From Chryseosolibacter histidinae (GTDB taxonomy: Bacteria; Bacteroidota; Bacteroidia; Cytophagales; Cyclobacteriaceae), in contig NZ_JAHESF010000004.1 of the NCBI RefSeq assembly GCF_018598225.1, forward strand, positions 62,001 through 126,000: a stretch of DNA of 64,000 nt, written 5' to 3'. Made by a program: the position numbers and the translations under genes. This document shows positions 61,211 through 64,000 of the stretch, in pieces; position 1 is the first letter of the stretch; every line of letters starts with the position of its first letter. The notes under the pieces were generated by a model, which was not told where the DNA came from, did no database searches, and was given only the letters and a program-made list of their open reading frames with translations.

Positions 61211-61708
61211 CTACTTGCTCTTCTTCGCCTTAGGCTTAGATTCTTTCTTAGGCTCTGCTTTAGCTTCTTCTGCAGGCGCAGCTTCTGCTTTTGTTTCTTT
61301 CGCTTCTTCTTTTGCGGTGAATATTTCAGGTGCGTGTTTGAACATCACGTCATACCACTTCACCAGCTTCTTGATGTCAGAAATATAGACGCGGTCTTCG
61401 TCATATTCGGGCAGCACTGATTTCATGAACGACCGCAGCTCTGCAGGGTCGGAGTTGGCATCTACACCGAGGTCGTTGCCGAATTCCTTGTGGATCTTTT
61501 TGATGATGTCTTCCAAAGAAACGGTACCTTCTTTTGTGGTGGTGTAGATGGAGATCTCGTTCAGCAGCGACAGGCGGTGGCTGGTGGTGGCGATCATTTT
61601 GGTTTTCGCTTCATCCAGCGACTCGAGTATTACACCTGATTTTGTGGGGGCTACTACCTTGAACAATCCTCCCTTACCCGATACCGTGGCTATTTCTGCT
61701 AAAGTCAT
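61211..61708 (-). CDS. DUF5606-family protein
   Basis: The ATG at 61708 (MTLAEIATVSGKGGLFKVV) gives 165 residues. The N-terminal part fits DUF5606, a family found in Bacteroidota, with segments GVILESLDEAKTKMIATTSHRLSLLNEISIYT and DEDRVYISDIKKLVKWYDVM. The C-terminal 40 residues are a low-complexity acidic/basic tail of Ala, Glu and Lys. The function is unknown. It lies downstream of engB on the same strand. Confidence 0.85.
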   Translation of the reverse strand: MTLAEIATVSGKGGLFKVVAPTKSGVILESLDEAKTKMIATTSHRLSLLNEISIYTTTKEGTVSLEDIIKKIHKEFGNDLGVDANSDPAELRSFMKSVLPEYDEDRVYISDIKKLVKWYDVMFKHAPEIFTAKEEAKETKAEAAPAEEAKAEPKKESKPKAKKSK

Positions 61709-61728
61709 ACGCTTAAAAAGTTGGCGGA

Positions 61729-61736
61729 CAAAACTA
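61729..61736 (-). promoter_or_regulatory. TAnnTTTG -7 element for DUF5606
   Basis: TAGTTTTG on the minus strand (61736-61729) matches the -7 consensus and lies about 20 bases before the ATG at 61708. No clear -33 partner is seen within engB. Confidence 0.4.
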
Positions 61737-61743
61737 AACAATT

Positions 61744-62343
61744 TTATCGCTGTTCTGCCAGCGCATTTCCGATAAATGTCAATAGCTCAGACCTTCCCGT
61801 TTTTTCTGTAGCTGAAGTGACCACGATCGGCGGCAGTTCTTCCCAGGTCTGCAGCAGGGTTGATTCGTAACGGGAAAGATTTTTTTGCAGCTCGTTCTTT
61901 TTGAGCTTGTCGGCTTTGGTGAAGACCAGTGCGATGGGCACCCCCTTCGAGCCGCTCCACTGTATAAACTCCAGGTCGATCTTTTGTGGCTCGAGCCGTG
62001 AGTCGATCAGTATAAAAAGGCAATAAAGGTTCTCCCGCTTCAGCACGTACTGCTCGATGATCTTGCCAAAACCGGCCCGCTTGTCTTTGCTCACGCTGGC
62101 GTAGCCATAGCCTGGAAGGTCTACCAGGTACCACGCATTGTTGATGATGAAGTGGTTGATGGTCTGGGTCTTGCCCGGCTTCACCGAGGTTTTGGCGAGC
62201 TGCTTGCGCTGGGTAAGCATGTTGAGCAATGACGACTTTCCAACGTTCGAACGACCTATGAAGGCAAATTCGGGCTTGTCGGGGGCGGGGCACTTTCTAA
62301 CATCAGCATAACTTGAAACGAATTCGGCCTGGGTGATCTCCAT
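61744..62343 (-). CDS. engB: ribosome biogenesis GTPase YsxC/EngB
   Basis: This GTPase is needed for 50S subunit assembly. The 199 residues contain G1 [12 protein letters not shown], the switch region [12 protein letters not shown]3 DLPGYGYA, G4 TKADKL and G5 TSATEKTG. Length and order are typical. It is followed on the same strand by DUF5606 after a 35-base gap, and it is divergent from the OmpA-like gene. Confidence 0.95.
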   Translation of the reverse strand: MEITQAEFVSSYADVRKCPAPDKPEFAFIGRSNVGKSSLLNMLTQRKQLAKTSVKPGKTQTINHFIINNAWYLVDLPGYGYASVSKDKRAGFGKIIEQYVLKRENLYCLFILIDSRLEPQKIDLEFIQWSGSKGVPIALVFTKADKLKKNELQKNLSRYESTLLQTWEELPPIVVTSATEKTGRSELLTFIGNALAEQR

Positions 62344-62416
62344 CGGTTGTCTTAAAGTAAAGATTTAAGGGCAAAATACTAAGAATGTAAGTTTCGCGTA
62401 CCTTATGATGTTAGAA

Positions 62417-62450
62417 TTTGTGCTGAAATGGGGCATTTTTACTATATTAG
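62417..62450 (+). promoter_or_regulatory. promoter of the OmpA-like gene
   Basis: TTTG (62417-62420), a 22-base spacer and TATATTAG (62443-62450) fit the TTTG/TAnnTTTG pattern with one mismatch in the -7 box. The start codon is 58 bases downstream, leaving a leader of about 50 bases. Confidence 0.5.
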
Positions 62451-62507
62451 CATCCGGTGTTTACTACTTTTTTACCTAACTTTATTTTTTTAAAACTTTT
62501 TAAGGCG

Positions 62508-64000
62508 ATGTCCAGTATCAGGAGTGTACTGATTTTTTTGACTCTGCTCGCGTTTTCAATACAAGGGTTTGCTCAGGAGGATCCCAAACAGCTGGCGCGT
62601 GATTATTTCGATCTCGCCGAATCAACCCTTGAAGCTACAAAAGCGTTGGACCAGGCCCGCGATCTTTACGTGCTGGCCGCTGAAACCGATACAACTTTTG
62701 TCAAAGCTAACTTTGAAGCAGGTCACATCCACATCCGAACCATCGGAAAGGAGTTGGCTGTAAAATATTTCATGCGCGTATACCGCCAGGATCCCGACTA
62801 CCGCTTCGACATCGAATACTGGATCGCTAAAAGTTACCAGTACGGTCTTGAGTTCGACAAGGCGTTGCTGTACTACGGACTGTACAAGGATAAGCTGGCC
62901 CGCAAGCCCAACTACCAGGGAAAAGACAAGATCGACGCCAACACGCTGACCCGCGCTATCCAGGAATGTGAGAACGGCAAAATGTATGTTTCCAATCCGC
63001 AGAACTTTTCCATCGTCAATATCGGCCGCGAGATCAACTCCGAATTCGATGACTATGGCCCCGTGTTCAGTGAACGTGAAGATGAGATCGTGTTCACTAC
63101 CAGGCGCCGTGACGACAACTTGAACCAAAACGTGTTCGAAGACAACTTGCCCTACGAAGATATTTTCACGGCCAAGAAGTCGGGCAATGGCTGGGCCTTC
63201 GCCACCAACATTGGCCCCGTGGTCAACACCCTTTATCACGAATCGAGCCTCGCCTTGTCTGCCGATGGTAACACGTTGTTCATCTACAACGACGTAGGTG
63301 GCGGCGATATTCTTTTCTGCGAACGCAAGCCTGATGGTAGCTGGGGAGAACCTGTGCCCCTGCCAGGTATCATCAACTCGAGCTTCCAGGAAAAGTCCAT
63401 CTCCATATCCAAAGACGAAAAAACTTTGTATTTCACCAGTAACCGCCCCGGGGGATTGGGTGGCACGGATATCTACAAGGCCACCAAAGACACCAAGGGG
63501 CAGTGGGCTAACGTGAAGAACCTCGGCCCGCGCATCAACACCCCGCTCAACGACGACGGCCCTTTCATCGACTACGACGGCGTAACACTTTACTTCAGTA
63601 GCCAGGGTCACAACGGCATGGGTGGATACGACATCTACAAGTGCAAGTACGACGAAAAAAATAACGACTGGAGCGAGCCCCAGAACATGGGTTATCCTAT
63701 CAACACACCTGATAACGAAGTGTATTTCATCACGTCCGCCGATGGCAAACGCGCCTACTATTCTTCGGTGCGTGAAGACGGGATGGGATATACCGATATC
63801 TATGTGATCACATCGTCTGAAGACATCAAAAAAACAACACCAGTGGTTGCCAAACCTCCGGTAACCGAGACCAAAAAAGATACGGCTGCCACGGCCGTGG
63901 TGAAGAACGACCCACCCAAGACGGAGCCTAAGAACGATCCACCCAAAGTGGATCCGCCCAAAAAAGATCCTGTGGTGACGAAGAACGATCCACCTAAGAC
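62508..64000 (+). CDS. TPR-PD40 OmpA-type lipoprotein-like protein (5' part; PorE-like)
   Basis: The frame opens at ATG 62508 and stays open to the window edge, giving at least 497 residues. It starts with a signal peptide (MSSIRSVLIFLTLLAFSIQGFAQ). A TPR-like region covers about residues 25-150 (LAESTLEATKALDQARDLY, FMRVYRQDPDYRFDIEYW). A beta-propeller of PD40-like repeats spans about 175-430 (ESSLALSADGNTLFIYND, KSISISKDEKTLYFTSNRPGG, LYFSSQGHNGMGGYDIY, EVYFITSADGKRAYYSS). A proline-rich linker repeating KNDPPK follows. An OmpA-type C-terminus is expected beyond the window, as in PorE of the type IX secretion system. Confidence 0.8.
   Translation, partial: MSSIRSVLIFLTLLAFSIQGFAQEDPKQLARDYFDLAESTLEATKALDQARDLYVLAAETDTTFVKANFEAGHIHIRTIGKELAVKYFMRVYRQDPDYRFDIEYWIAKSYQYGLEFDKALLYYGLYKDKLARKPNYQGKDKIDANTLTRAIQECENGKMYVSNPQNFSIVNIGREINSEFDDYGPVFSEREDEIVFTTRRRDDNLNQNVFEDNLPYEDIFTAKKSGNGWAFATNIGPVVNTLYHESSLALSADGNTLFIYNDVGGGDILFCERKPDGSWGEPVPLPGIINSSFQEKSISISKDEKTLYFTSNRPGGLGGTDIYKATKDTKGQWANVKNLGPRINTPLNDDGPFIDYDGVTLYFSSQGHNGMGGYDIYKCKYDEKNNDWSEPQNMGYPINTPDNEVYFITSADGKRAYYSSVREDGMGYTDIYVITSSEDIKKTTPVVAKPPVTETKKDTAATAVVKNDPPKTEPKNDPPKVDPPKKDPVVTKNDPPK

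Noticed and set aside
62622-63611. 329-residue minus-strand ORF
   Set aside because: It lies opposite the PorE-like gene, which has signal peptide, TPR and PD40 motifs and an upstream promoter.

Overview
The window looks like a chromosome segment of a Bacteroidota bacterium, most likely of the Cytophagales. The grounds are the gene families (DUF5606, DUF6588-like and GIN/DUF2807 proteins, LytS/LytTR pair, a TPR-PD40 OmpA-type protein, a TPR histidine kinase), several TAnnTTTG-type promoter elements, near absence of Shine-Dalgarno sequences, and intermediate GC content. I see no rRNA, tRNA, CRISPR array, prophage, transposase or origin. About 65 protein genes are present; one toxin gene is frameshifted and two genes run to or near the window edges.

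Layout. 1-11.5 kb: nuoH and murI, a TPR histidine kinase, a zinc-ribbon membrane protein, fabI, ispE, a DMT exporter, lptG, tgt and a LacI regulator. 11.5-15 kb: a regulatory gap, then a tight glycosyltransferase - ECF sigma - rsmG operon. 15-20 kb: an outer-membrane protein, a PAP2/haloperoxidase-like lipoprotein and a TonB-dependent receptor, closed by a strong terminator. 20-26.5 kb: plsC-gatC-plsC, thioesterase, Nudix, rnhB, amino-acid permease, 3'-5' exonuclease. 26.5-27.2 kb: a UPF0175/DUF3368 toxin-antitoxin pair with a broken toxin. 27-38 kb: Nudix, GH78 rhamnosidase, a LiaF-like/DUF4288/LytS/LytTR set, a TetA-like MFS pump, Crp-DoxX, YigZ and a GIN-domain protein. 38-44 kb (minus strand): prfB with a programmed +1 frameshift, MFS, YhhN, then galT, an IMPase-like phosphatase and an arabinokinase-like GHMP kinase overlapping by 4 nt each. 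44-54 kb: ilvE, a PduO-type adenosyltransferase, an ABC ATPase, hydrolases, a saccharopine-dehydrogenase-like enzyme, an Mpo1-like/GT2 pair and a PhyH-type oxygenase. 54-64 kb: rsgA, kdtA, a beta-barrel-like protein, enoyl-CoA hydratase, LMW phosphatase, aspartokinase, class I fbp, DUF5606, engB and the 5' part of a PorE/OmpA-like gene.

Most coding content is housekeeping. The most unusual signal is between the genes. At least a dozen short intergenic regions are filled with inverted repeats whose arms are themselves built by iterating a short word (GTTTAAA, GGTTGCC, TGGACTA, GGTAATC, TTGTCAA, GGATTTA, CTCTGCG and others). The word differs from locus to locus, one arm usually touches or overlaps a stop codon, and in a few cases the array encodes the last residues of the protein. 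A separate hairpin family with a conserved GGTG-TTCTT-CACC core shows compensatory arm changes. Functionally the best leads are the galT/phosphatase/arabinokinase-like operon, the LiaF-LytS-LytTR set and the PAP2/TonB-receptor cluster.
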